Below, one piece after another: positions 16,778-25,313 of a DNA stretch of 46,375 bases (positions are counted from its first letter, which is position 1; each line of letters starts with the position of its first letter). Origin of the DNA: Candidatus Eisenbacteria bacterium (GTDB taxonomy: Bacteria > Orphanbacterota > Orphanbacteria > Orphanbacterales > Orphanbacteraceae); assembly GCA_016867715.1 (NCBI GenBank), contig VGIW01000019.1, forward strand, positions 1-46,375, written 5' to 3'. A program made the position numbers and the translations under genes. Below the pieces are notes generated by a model. The model saw only the letters and a program-made list of their open reading frames with translations. It had not been told where the DNA came from and made no database searches.

Positions 16778-19108
16778 TTGGAGAGCGTCTTCGGAGAGCG
16801 GAAATCGGGGGGCGCGCCGGAGGGGGCCCGGGCGGACCGGATCGTCGGCCTTCTCCTCTTCGTGTTCGTGCTCGCCGTCTACACGATCACGCTCGCCCCG
16901 ACCGTTGCCTTTTGGGACACGGGCGAGTTCATCGCCGCCTCCTCCATCCTCGCGGTTCCCCACCCCCCGGGGACCCCGCTCTACATCCTGCTGGGACGCC
17001 TCTTCTCGCTCGTGCCCGCGTCTTCCGTCGCGGTTCGCGTCAACATGCTCTCGGCGATCCCAGGTGCCCTCGCGATCCTTTTTCTTTATCTCGCGCTTCT
17101 CATCATCGGGAAGAGCCTTCTCCCGCGGGAGCCGGATTCCGCCGATCGCTGGCGGCTCCGATTCGGCGCGGCGGGGGGAGGGCTCTTCGCCGCGTTCGGG
17201 AAGACCTGTTGGATCAACGCGACCGAAGCCGAGGTCTACGCGCCGAGCCTCTTCTTCATTGCCCTCGGCATGTGGATGCTCCTCCGGTGGTCCGAAAGAC
17301 GGCCGGAAGAACGGGGAAAGGGGGGCCTTCTCCTCCTCGCTTACCTGCTCTCCCTTTCGATCGGCGTTCACCTCGGCACGTACCTCGCGCTCCCCGCCTT
17401 CGTCCTCTTCGTCTTGGCAGTCGATCGGCGCGTGCTTCTCGACGCGCGGTTCCTCGCCCTCGCGGCCTTCGTGACGCTTCTCGGCCTCACGGCGCATTTC
17501 TATCTTCCGATCCGCTCGACGCTGAACCCGGTCATCGACGAGGCGAACCCGGAGACGGGAACGGCGTTTCTCGATTTCCTCCTTCGCAAGCAGTACAAGC
17601 CGAACAACCCCTTCGTGCGCCAGGCGGCGTGGGTCTTTCAGCTTCGCATGTACGGCGAGTACTTCCTTCAGCAGTACGGCCCCTTCCTCGCGGGGCTTGG
17701 GGCGGTCGGCGCCTTCTGGCACGCGCGGCGGGAGCGCCGCTCGTTTCTCCTCTACGGCGGCCTCTTCGTTCTCACGAGCGCGTTTCTCGTTTTCTACATG
17801 AACTTCACGGACCACGAGGTTCGAGACCGAGACTATTTCTTCACGCCGTCCTTCTTCCTGTGGGGGGGCTGGATGGGGCTCGGCGGCGCGGCGCTCCTCG
17901 GGCGGTTTCGCTCGCTTCTTTCGCTCGGCCGCGAAGGAGACCGGATGTTCCACGGAATCCTTGCCGCGGTTCTTCTCGTCGCGCCGCTCGGCTTCTTCGC
18001 CAGTCGATTCGACGCCCACGATCGCCGCGGGAACTACATCGCGGCCGACTACGCCTGGAACATCCTCACCTGCCTCGAGGAGAACGCGGTCCTCTTCACG
18101 AACGGGGACAACGACACCTTTCCTCTTTGGTATCTCCAGGAGGTCGAGGGAGTGCGGAAGGATGTGCGGGTCGCGAACCTGGCGCTCCTCAACACGTCCT
18201 GGTACATTTGGCAGCTGAAACATCTCGAACCGAAGGTCCCCATCGGGTATTCGGACGCCGAGATCGAGGATCTTCGCGCGTTCCGCACGCGGGACGGGAG
18301 CATCGTCGCCATCAAGGATCAGGCGGTCTTCGAGATCATCCGGGCGAACGCCTGGGAAAGACCCCTCTACTTCGCGGTCACGGTCCCGGAGCTGATGGGG
18401 CTCGACGAACGGAGGGTGCTCCGCCTCGAAGGGCTCGTCTACCGGATCGTGCCCGAGCCGCAAACCAAGTACGTGGACACGAGACGAACGGAGGAGAACC
18501 TCTGGGAGCGCTACCGGTACCGGGGGGTTCTCACGAAGGATGGGGTCCGCGACGATTCGGTGGTGAAGGACTCGAACGAGGAAAAGCTCGTGGCGAACTA
18601 TGCCGCGGCCTTCAGCCGTCTCGCCATCCAGCTTCGAAACGACGGGGAGTTCGAGCGGGCGATCCGGGCGATGGAGATGACGCGGCGGATCGTCCCGCGC
18701 TATCGTGTCTACGAGGGGCTGATGGGGCCCCTCTACGCGGAGGCGGAGCGCTACGAGGACGCGGAGAGCCTGTTCGTCCGCCAGATCGGGGACTATCCCG
18801 ACTCGCTTTCCCCGTATCTTGGGCTGGCGTTCGTACGCGACAAGCGGGGAAGGCAGGATGAGGCGGACAGCCTGTATCGCGAGGGGATCCGCGTTTCCCC
18901 CGCGCACCAGGAAGGGTACCTGAGGCTCTGCCGGCTGCGCCTCCAGCGGGGCGACCTCACAGGGGCGCGCGAGGTCCTTCTCGCGTGGATCGTGGCCCGG
19001 CCGGACGACGCGGCCGCGCGCGCGCAGCTTCGCGAGGTGGAGGACGCGCTGGCCCGCGGCGCGGCCGGGGATCCACCCGACGGCGAGGAGGAAACGGATG
19101 AAGGGTAG
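16778..19108 (+). CDS. DUF2723 membrane glycosyltransferase (TMEM260-like) with C-terminal TPR repeats
   Basis: 776 residues. The N-terminal two thirds is a GT-C membrane domain with the DUF2723 signature FWDTGEFIAAS (D47 and E50) and VPHPPGTPLY in the first external loop, where GT-C enzymes hold their catalytic acid. The last 180 residues are tetratricopeptide-like repeats (about 600-760). Relatives include TMEM260, a protein O-mannosyltransferase, so a protein or glycan mannosylation role from a polyprenyl donor is plausible. No ATG exists near the start; TTG 16778 with GGAGAG six bases upstream is the best choice. The end overlaps the epimerase gene by 11 bases. Confidence 0.87.
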   Translation: MESVFGERKSGGAPEGARADRIVGLLLFVFVLAVYTITLAPTVAFWDTGEFIAASSILAVPHPPGTPLYILLGRLFSLVPASSVAVRVNMLSAIPGALAILFLYLALLIIGKSLLPREPDSADRWRLRFGAAGGGLFAAFGKTCWINATEAEVYAPSLFFIALGMWMLLRWSERRPEERGKGGLLLLAYLLSLSIGVHLGTYLALPAFVLFVLAVDRRVLLDARFLALAAFVTLLGLTAHFYLPIRSTLNPVIDEANPETGTAFLDFLLRKQYKPNNPFVRQAAWVFQLRMYGEYFLQQYGPFLAGLGAVGAFWHARRERRSFLLYGGLFVLTSAFLVFYMNFTDHEVRDRDYFFTPSFFLWGGWMGLGGAALLGRFRSLLSLGREGDRMFHGILAAVLLVAPLGFFASRFDAHDRRGNYIAADYAWNILTCLEENAVLFTNGDNDTFPLWYLQEVEGVRKDVRVANLALLNTSWYIWQLKHLEPKVPIGYSDAEIEDLRAFRTRDGSIVAIKDQAVFEIIRANAWERPLYFAVTVPELMGLDERRVLRLEGLVYRIVPEPQTKYVDTRRTEENLWERYRYRGVLTKDGVRDDSVVKDSNEEKLVANYAAAFSRLAIQLRNDGEFERAIRAMEMTRRIVPRYRVYEGLMGPLYAEAERYEDAESLFVRQIGDYPDSLSPYLGLAFVRDKRGRQDEADSLYREGIRVSPAHQEGYLRLCRLRLQRGDLTGAREVLLAWIVARPDDAAARAQLREVEDALARGAAGDPPDGEEETDEG

Positions 19109-20054
19109 AGCGCTCGTCACCGGCGCGGCGGGGTTCGTCGGGTCGCACGTCGTGGAGATGCTTCTCGCGTCAGGCGCCGAGGTGGTCGGTGTCGACGCGT
19201 TCACCGATGCCTACGACCCGCGAATGAAGGAGGAGAACCTGAGGGAGGCGCGATCGGCGGCCGGCTTTCGTCTCGTCCGTGAGGATCTGAACGCGATCGA
19301 CCTCAATCGTCTTCTCGAAGGGATCGACGTCGTCTTCCATCTGGCCGCGCAGGCGGGGGTCCGGGCGAGTTGGGGGCGCGATTTCGAGCGCTATGTGAAC
19401 GCCAACATCCTTGCGACGCAGAGACTCCTCGAGGCGGCCCGCGAACAACCGATCCGCCGGTTCGTCTTCGCGTCGTCGTCGTCCGTCTACGGAGAGACCG
19501 ACCGCCTCCCGGTGCGCGAGGACGCGCCCAAGAGGCCCCATTCCCCCTACGGGGTCACTAAGCTCGCCGCCGAGAACCTCGGGCACCTCTACCGGCGGAA
19601 TCACGGCGTCCCTTTCGTCGCGCTACGCTACTTTACGGTGATCGGGCCGCGCCAGCGCCCGGACATGGCCCCCTATCGGCTCGTGGAGGCGGCGTTCGGC
19701 GGGGAACCGTTCCCGATCTTCGGCACGGGCGAGCAGACCCGCGACTTCACGTTCGTCGAGGATGCGGCGCGAGCCACGATCCGCGCCGGCGAACGGGAGA
19801 CGGAATCCGGCGTCTTCAACATCGGCGGCGGCGCCCGGATCACGCTGAACGAAGCGATCCGTCTCGTGGAGGAGAGCGCCGGGCGTGCCGTGGCGCGCCG
19901 GAGCGCGGACTGGCAGAAGGGGGACGTGCGCGACACGTGGGCGGACTGCGCCGCGGCCGCGAGGGAGCTCGAGTTCGGCGCCTCGGTCAGCGTAAAGGAG
20001 GCGATCGAGAGGCTCGTGCGCTGGTACCGGAAGAACCGAATGCATGAGAGATAA
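19098..20054 (+). CDS. NAD-dependent nucleotide-sugar epimerase/dehydratase (GalE/UDP-glucuronate epimerase-like)
   Basis: A 318-residue extended short-chain dehydrogenase/reductase. The cofactor loop GAAGFVGSH is at residues 9-17, the SSSSVYG segment and the catalytic Tyr-Lys pair SPYGVTK follow, and the RQRPDMAPYRLVEA region is the sugar-nucleotide side. The RxDMA-type motif is typical of UDP-glucuronate 4-epimerase-like enzymes, but substrate cannot be read safely. It would supply an epimerised UDP-sugar to the neighbouring transferases. The ATG follows GAGGAGG within the tail of the DUF2723 gene. Confidence 0.9.
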   Translation: MKGRALVTGAAGFVGSHVVEMLLASGAEVVGVDAFTDAYDPRMKEENLREARSAAGFRLVREDLNAIDLNRLLEGIDVVFHLAAQAGVRASWGRDFERYVNANILATQRLLEAAREQPIRRFVFASSSSVYGETDRLPVREDAPKRPHSPYGVTKLAAENLGHLYRRNHGVPFVALRYFTVIGPRQRPDMAPYRLVEAAFGGEPFPIFGTGEQTRDFTFVEDAARATIRAGERETESGVFNIGGGARITLNEAIRLVEESAGRAVARRSADWQKGDVRDTWADCAAAARELEFGASVSVKEAIERLVRWYRKNRMHER

Positions 20055-20057
20055 ACG

Positions 20058-21050
20058 ATGGATGGCCGAAGCGTTTCCGTCGTGATCCCCGCGTGGAACG
20101 CGGCCGGGCGCGTCGGCCGGGCCGTACGCGCGTCCCTCGCGCAGGATGGGATCTCTCCAGCGCCCGAGGTCGTCGTCGTGGACGACGGCTCCTCCGACCG
20201 AACGGCGGAGGAGGCGGAAGGGGCGGGAGCGCGGGTCGTTTGTCAGGAGAACCGGGGGCCCGCGGCGGCGCGGAACGCAGGATGGCGCGCGGCGGGGGGG
20301 GAGACGATCCTCTTCACCGACGCGGACTGCATCCCCTGCGCGGACTGGGCGGCGCGTCTCGTGAATCTCCTCGGCGAGGAACGCGCGGGAGCGGCGGGGG
20401 GATCGTACGACATCGCGAACCCGGAATCGCTCCTCGCGCGCTGCGTCCAAGAGGAGATCGCGCTCCGCCATCGCCGCATGAAGAGGAACGTCCGGTTCCT
20501 CGGGTCGTACAACCTGGCGGTGAGAAGGCGCGTGCTCGAGGAGACGGGCGGCTTCGACGAATCCTACCGCCGAGCGAGCGGCGAGGACAACGACCTCTCC
20601 TATCGGATCCGGAAGCGCGGTTACCGCCTTCTCTTCGATCCCGAGGCGCGCGTGCGTCACGTTCACCCGGAGCGTCTCGGACGGTATCTTCTCGAGCAGG
20701 CCCGGCACGGGTATTGGAGGATGAAGCTCTACCGCGATCATCCGGAGCGGATGCGGGGGGACGATTACAGCGGTCTCGTCGACTTCCTCGAGCCGCCGGC
20801 CGCCCTCGCGGCGGTTCTCCTTCTTCCGTTCGCGCGGACCGCGCCCGCGCGCCTCGCCGCGGCGATCGCGCTCCTCTTTCTCCTTCTCGCGGCGCTCGGG
20901 GCGACGGTCCGCATGGCGCGCCGCGGAGGGCCTTCGCTTCTCTTCTTCTTCCCGGTTCGGCTCGCGCGGGCCTTCGCGCGCGGAGGAGGCCTCGCGGCCG
21001 GGGTCTGGAGCTTCTGGATTGCGGCCGCCCTGCGGGGGGAAACGCGGTGA
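20058..21050 (+). CDS. GT2-family glycosyltransferase with C-terminal membrane helices
   Basis: A 330-residue GT-A enzyme. SVVIPAWN starts the nucleotide fold, VDDGSSDRT (41-49) binds the donor, and FTDADC (DAD at 88-90) holds the metal. An acceptor-side GEDNDLSYRIRKRG segment follows. The last 80 residues include two or three hydrophobic helices. The protein probably transfers a sugar at the inner face of the membrane. It lies three bases after the epimerase gene and its stop overlaps the GTG of the next GT2. Confidence 0.9.
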   Translation: MDGRSVSVVIPAWNAAGRVGRAVRASLAQDGISPAPEVVVVDDGSSDRTAEEAEGAGARVVCQENRGPAAARNAGWRAAGGETILFTDADCIPCADWAARLVNLLGEERAGAAGGSYDIANPESLLARCVQEEIALRHRRMKRNVRFLGSYNLAVRRRVLEETGGFDESYRRASGEDNDLSYRIRKRGYRLLFDPEARVRHVHPERLGRYLLEQARHGYWRMKLYRDHPERMRGDDYSGLVDFLEPPAALAAVLLLPFARTAPARLAAAIALLFLLLAALGATVRMARRGGPSLLFFFPVRLARAFARGGGLAAGVWSFWIAAALRGETR

Positions 21051-21766
21051 GCGGAAGGGGGAAGGGGATCGTCGTTCTCGTTCCCGCCTTCAACGAGGAG
21101 GAAACGGTCGGCCGGGTGGTCCGAGAAGTTTACGAGGCGCTTCCCGAAGCGGCGGTCGTCGTTCTGAACGACGGGTCGGCCGATCGGACCGGCCAGGAGG
21201 CGCGGCGCGCGGGCGCGCGCGTCGTCGATCTTCCTGTCAATCTCGGGATCGGGGCGGCGATGCAGACCGGATACCGCTATGCCGCCGCCCGAGGTTTTCG
21301 CGCCGCCGTCCAGGTCGACGGGGACGGCCAACACATCCCTTCGGAAATCCCGGTCCTCCTTGGCGCGCTGGAGGAGGGGGCGGACCTCGCGGTGGGATCC
21401 CGCTTCCTCGATCGGGGTTCGTACCGCGCGCCGGCCCTTCGGCGCCTTGGGATCGTCTTCTTCGGAGCGGTCGTCACGCTCCTCACGGGGAAGCGGTTCC
21501 GCGACACGACGAGCGGCTTCCGCGCGGCGAACCGCCGGGTGATCGAGTTCTTCGCACGCCATTACCCGAGCGACTACCCGGAGCCGGAGGCGATCCTCCT
21601 TCTTTGCCGCGCCGGCTTTCACGTGCGGGAGGTCGCGGCGCGTCTTCGCGAGAGAGGGGGTGGCCACTCGTCGATCACCGCCCTCCGCGGATTGTTTTAT
21701 ATCTTCAAGGTTTTTCTCGCCCTCGTGATGGGAACCGTGCGGCGGCCGCCGAGGGCGGAGGAGTAG
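21047..21766 (+). CDS. GT2-family glycosyltransferase, dolichyl-phosphate-mannose-synthase type
   Basis: A 239-residue compact GT2 lacking membrane helices. LVPAFNEEETVGRVV opens the fold, LNDGSADRT is the donor loop, and VDGDGQHIP (DGDGQH at 91-96) is the catalytic acid cluster typical of polyprenyl-phosphate hexose synthases. Such enzymes make polyprenyl-P-sugars that feed GT-C transferases, which are abundant here. The start is GTG 21047, overlapping the previous stop, with a GGGGGG run ahead. It is followed by a DUF2304 protein, a pairing commonly seen with this GT2 subtype. Confidence 0.9.
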   Translation: MSGRGKGIVVLVPAFNEEETVGRVVREVYEALPEAAVVVLNDGSADRTGQEARRAGARVVDLPVNLGIGAAMQTGYRYAAARGFRAAVQVDGDGQHIPSEIPVLLGALEEGADLAVGSRFLDRGSYRAPALRRLGIVFFGAVVTLLTGKRFRDTTSGFRAANRRVIEFFARHYPSDYPEPEAILLLCRAGFHVREVAARLRERGGGHSSITALRGLFYIFKVFLALVMGTVRRPPRAEE

Positions 21767-21773
21767 AGTCGCG

Positions 21774-22127
21774 ATGTTCAGCCAAGTCCAGACCGTGTCC
21801 GTTCTCGGTTCGCTGGCGCTCCTTCTTGTCATCCTCGAGCTCGTTCGGAAGGGGAGGCTCGCGGAGGAGTTCAGCCTCCTCTGGATCCTGACGGCGGGGG
21901 TTCTCCTCCTTCTTTCGCTTTGGAGGGGCGTTCTCGACCTCCTCGCGGCGGCGCTCGGCATCTTCTATCCGCCGTCGGCTCTCTTTCTCGTCGCCTTCGG
22001 GTTCGTGCTCCTCCTGATACTTCACTTCTCGATCATCGTCTCGCGCCTCTCGCGGCAGAACCGGGAGTTGGCGCAAGCTCTCGCGCTTCTCCGCACGGAG
22101 ATCGAGGAAGCGAAAGAGGAGAAGTGA
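21774..22127 (+). CDS. DUF2304 small membrane protein
   Basis: A 117-residue protein with three predicted membrane helices (about 8-24, 33-52, 63-88) and a charged, probably helical C-terminal tail rich in Arg, Glu and Lys. It fits DUF2304, whose members sit next to polyprenyl-phosphate-type GT2 genes as here. No catalytic motif is visible; it may anchor the soluble GT2 at 21047 to the membrane, which is inference from the pairing. It starts seven bases after that gene. Confidence 0.8.
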   Translation: MFSQVQTVSVLGSLALLLVILELVRKGRLAEEFSLLWILTAGVLLLLSLWRGVLDLLAAALGIFYPPSALFLVAFGFVLLLILHFSIIVSRLSRQNRELAQALALLRTEIEEAKEEK

Positions 22128-22128
22128 G

Positions 22129-24303
22129 ATGGCGACCGCGGATCGGAAGACGGAACGGAAGCGGGCGGCGGCGCCGTCTCCGTGGGAACGGACGGAGCGG
22201 TACATCCTTCTCGTCGCGGGGATTCTCGCGGTCGGGTGGGGACTGCGCGCGGCGTTTCTCTCGGCCGATCCGCCCGACACGCTCTCCTGGAGCCAGGGCC
22301 CGTTCACCGACGGGGCGGTCGTCGTTCACAACGCGAGGAGCAAGGTCATCTCTGGTTCATGGTTCGTCGATTACACGAAAGACATCCTTCTCTTCCCCCT
22401 CTCGAACCTCGCCGCGTATCCGGTCTTCCGCGCCGCGGGGGTCGGGCGTTGGCAAGCGGCCTTCACGAACACCCTCTTCGCCGTCCTCTCGCTCTTGGTG
22501 ATGGGAGCGGGGCTCGCGGCGGCGCTCGGAAGACCGCTCGCGCTTCTCTGGCTGCTCGTCGCGTCGTTCAGCTATTTCCTCATCATGTTTCAACGAATCC
22601 CTCTCGCCGAGCCGGCGATGATCCTTCTCCTCTCTCTGTCCTTCTACTACTTCTGCACCGCCGAAAGAGGGAGATGGCGCCCGGCGGCGAGCGGCTTCTT
22701 CGCGGCCGCCGCTCCCTTCTTCGGCAAGGCGCACGCGTACTACTTCCCTCTCGTTCTCCTCGCGGCCCTGTGGATCATGCGGCGGCGCGAGAAAGGGGAA
22801 CGGCCGGGCTCTCGTCTTCCGCTTCTCGGGATGGGGGCGGCCGCGCTCCTCTGGATTGCCGTTCTCTTCGCCCCTCACGCGAAGCACATCTTCTCGCACC
22901 TCGCGCATGAGTCGTATCAGAAGCACCTGGGCGGCCTGTTCGGCTTTTTCAAAGAGTGGCTTCAGAACGTGGTCGGCATGGGAACCTACACGAAGATGTT
23001 CCAGAGAGAGCCGATCCCCTGCTCGCTCGGCTTCGTCGGTTTCGCCGCCCTCCTCGCCAAGGGACGCGCCGGTTGGAGGGAGGAGAAGCCGGCGATCGTT
23101 CTCCTCGCGCTTTGGGTGGTTATGGGTTGGATCGCCCTCTCGCTGATCCGCATGCCGGCTCCCCGTTATCTCACCGCGCTTCATTTCCCCCTTCTCGGGC
23201 TCGCGGCGATGACCCTCGGCGCCCTTGCTCGAGGGGGAACGCTCGCGTGGAAGATGCCCCGGAGTGTGGGAGGGAGGATCGTGTTCGCCGCGCTTCTCTT
23301 CTTCGCGCTCTACCAGCCCCTCTCGGCGGTTGGGACGCCGATCCTTCAGGTCTTGAGGAACTCGGCGTGGGGGATCGGGATCTACGGTCTCTTCGTTCGA
23401 AGGGAACAGTTCAGCGAGCTGGTCTTCTTCTGCTCGGTCCTTTCGGCGATCCTGACGCTCCTCCTTCTCGCGGGTCTTTTCTGGCGCGGCGCGGAGAAGC
23501 CTTGGCGAGCGTCCTTCTCCCCGAGAACCGGGCGCCGGCTCGCGCTCGCTCTGGTTCTCCTGACGCTCGCCGTGAACGCCAACAACTGGGTCGCGTGGGC
23601 GGCGAACCGGACGTACTACCTCCGCGACGCCTCGAGGGACCTCGCCGACTGGCTCCCCCCGGGGGCCCGCCTCATGGGAAGCTACGCGCCCACGCTCGGG
23701 CTCGACAACCGTCTGCCGGTCTATGCGTACTTCGGGGAGATCGGCGAGACCGACGTCTTCCGCAAGCACGGCATCAGCCACGTCGTGATCGTGAGCCAGG
23801 GGGATCACGCGGAGATCAAGGAGAAGTACCCGGAGATCTTCGCGAAATGGGACATGGTCCTCTCCTACCCGCTCCGCTGCCGGTATTCGGACACGATGGG
23901 GATCTTCCGCTTGCCGGAGGAGGTGGACGGCGCGCGCATCCATTCGTGCGAGGTCTCGCTCTTCGAGCGGGCGGTCGAGGTCGCCTCGCAGATGAAATGG
24001 GCGGAAGCCCTCGCGCTTCTCCAGGAGTTCACGCAGGAGAAGCCGGGGAACGCGGACGGCCATTACCTCGTCGGGTTCATGTACAATGAGCTGGGGCGCC
24101 GGGAGGAGGCGGTCCGGTCGATTCGAAAGGCGATCGACATTCGGCCGCAGAGGCCTTACTACTATTACAAGCTCGGCGAGATCTACGCGGACCTCGGGCA
24201 ACCCGTGGAGGCGAAGCGTCTGCTCGAGATCGCGAACCGTCTGAACCCGCGGGACCGGGACGTGAAGGAAGCCCTCGACGGCCTCCAGCCCCGCGGGCAC
24301 TGA
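22129..24303 (+). CDS. GT39/PMT-like membrane glycosyltransferase with C-terminal TPR repeats
   Basis: 724 residues. About eleven membrane helices precede a soluble tail. The first external loop carries FTDGAVVVHNARS with an Asp where GT-C enzymes place the catalytic acid. From about residue 605 two tetratricopeptide repeats are visible (EALALLQEFTQEKPGNADGH and the following ELGRREEAVRSIRKAIDIRP segment). The fold predicts sugar transfer from a polyprenyl-phosphate donor on the outer membrane face. The ATG is one base after the DUF2304 stop. A separate GT-C/TPR fusion is at 16778, so this layout recurs in the cluster. Confidence 0.82.
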   Translation: MATADRKTERKRAAAPSPWERTERYILLVAGILAVGWGLRAAFLSADPPDTLSWSQGPFTDGAVVVHNARSKVISGSWFVDYTKDILLFPLSNLAAYPVFRAAGVGRWQAAFTNTLFAVLSLLVMGAGLAAALGRPLALLWLLVASFSYFLIMFQRIPLAEPAMILLLSLSFYYFCTAERGRWRPAASGFFAAAAPFFGKAHAYYFPLVLLAALWIMRRREKGERPGSRLPLLGMGAAALLWIAVLFAPHAKHIFSHLAHESYQKHLGGLFGFFKEWLQNVVGMGTYTKMFQREPIPCSLGFVGFAALLAKGRAGWREEKPAIVLLALWVVMGWIALSLIRMPAPRYLTALHFPLLGLAAMTLGALARGGTLAWKMPRSVGGRIVFAALLFFALYQPLSAVGTPILQVLRNSAWGIGIYGLFVRREQFSELVFFCSVLSAILTLLLLAGLFWRGAEKPWRASFSPRTGRRLALALVLLTLAVNANNWVAWAANRTYYLRDASRDLADWLPPGARLMGSYAPTLGLDNRLPVYAYFGEIGETDVFRKHGISHVVIVSQGDHAEIKEKYPEIFAKWDMVLSYPLRCRYSDTMGIFRLPEEVDGARIHSCEVSLFERAVEVASQMKWAEALALLQEFTQEKPGNADGHYLVGFMYNELGRREEAVRSIRKAIDIRPQRPYYYYKLGEIYADLGQPVEAKRLLEIANRLNPRDRDVKEALDGLQPRGH

Positions 24304-24314
24304 GGAAGGACCGG

Positions 24315-25313
24315 ATGATGCCGTCCGCGACCGAGGGAGAAACGAGGATGGAAGGTCCCGACCGCGCGATGGGAGAAGAGGTGGATGTCTCGGTCGTCGT
24401 TCCGCTCTTCAACGAGGCGGCCTCCCTTCGGGAGCTGAAGGCGAGAATCTCCGAGGTGCTCGACCGACACGCGTACTCGGGCGAGATCCTCTTCGTCGAC
24501 GACGGTTCGCGCGACGGATCCTTCGGCGTCATCGAGGAGATGGCGGCGGCGGACGAGCGCGTGCGGGCGCTCCGCTTCCGGAACAACTTCGGCAAGGCGG
24601 CGGCACTTTCCGCCGGCTTCCGCGAGGTGCGCGGACGAATCGTGGTGACGATGGACGCCGACCTCCAAGACGACCCGGCGGAGATCCCCCGGCTTCTCGC
24701 AAAGATCGACGAGGGGTTCGACGTCGTCTCCGGGTGGAAGAAGAAGCGGCGGGACCCGTGGAGCAAGACCGTTCCCTCGTGGTTCTTCAACAAGGTAACT
24801 GCCTTGGTTACAGGCATTCCGATCCATGACTTCAACTGCGGCCTGAAGGCGTATCGAGGCGAGGCGGTCCGCGAGATCGAGGTGTACGGCGAGCTGCACC
24901 GCTACATTCCGGCCCTCGCCGCCTGGAAGGGTTTCCGCATCGGCGAAATCGAGGTCACGCACCATCCGAGGAAGCACGGGCGCTCGAAGTACGGGCCGCG
25001 GCGATTCCTCTCGGGTTTTCTCGATCTCCTCACCGTGATGCTCCTCACGAAGTTCACGCCGAAGCCGCTCCACCTCTTCGGGTTCGTGGGGGCCGCGCTC
25101 GGGCTCGTCGGCTTCTTGATCTCGCTCTATCTCGTGACGCTGAAGCTTCGCTTCGGGAACATCCAGGGCCGCGTTCCTCTTCTTTCCCTCGGCGTGCTCC
25201 TCGTCATCATGGGGATGCAATTCCTCTCGACCGGGCTTCTCGCGGAGATGATCGCGAGCCATCGGGCCTCGCAAGCGCGGGACTACTCGGTGGAAAGGAA
25301 GATCCGGCTTTGA
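24315..25313 (+). CDS. GT2-family polyprenyl-phosphate glycosyltransferase (GtrB/ArnC-like)
   Basis: A 332-residue protein with a GT-A domain (VVVPLFNEA, VDDGSRDGS, MDADLQDD with DAD at 114-116) followed by two C-terminal membrane helices (about 250-275 and 285-305), the hallmark of GtrB/ArnC-type synthases. The HPRKHGRSKYG loop near residue 218 is typical. Product: a polyprenyl-P-sugar for export. GAGGAAGG lies about five bases before ATG 24315; ATGs at 24318, 24348 and 24369 are alternatives that would trim up to 18 residues. It overlaps the next gene by four bases. Confidence 0.92.
   Translation: MMPSATEGETRMEGPDRAMGEEVDVSVVVPLFNEAASLRELKARISEVLDRHAYSGEILFVDDGSRDGSFGVIEEMAAADERVRALRFRNNFGKAAALSAGFREVRGRIVVTMDADLQDDPAEIPRLLAKIDEGFDVVSGWKKKRRDPWSKTVPSWFFNKVTALVTGIPIHDFNCGLKAYRGEAVREIEVYGELHRYIPALAAWKGFRIGEIEVTHHPRKHGRSKYGPRRFLSGFLDLLTVMLLTKFTPKPLHLFGFVGAALGLVGFLISLYLVTLKLRFGNIQGRVPLLSLGVLLVIMGMQFLSTGLLAEMIASHRASQARDYSVERKIRL

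Noticed and set aside
15434-19204. A 1256-codon open frame on the minus strand
   Set aside because: It lies opposite three well-supported + genes; its translation is Arg/Glu/Asp-rich low-complexity sequence, an effect of GC-rich codon bias.
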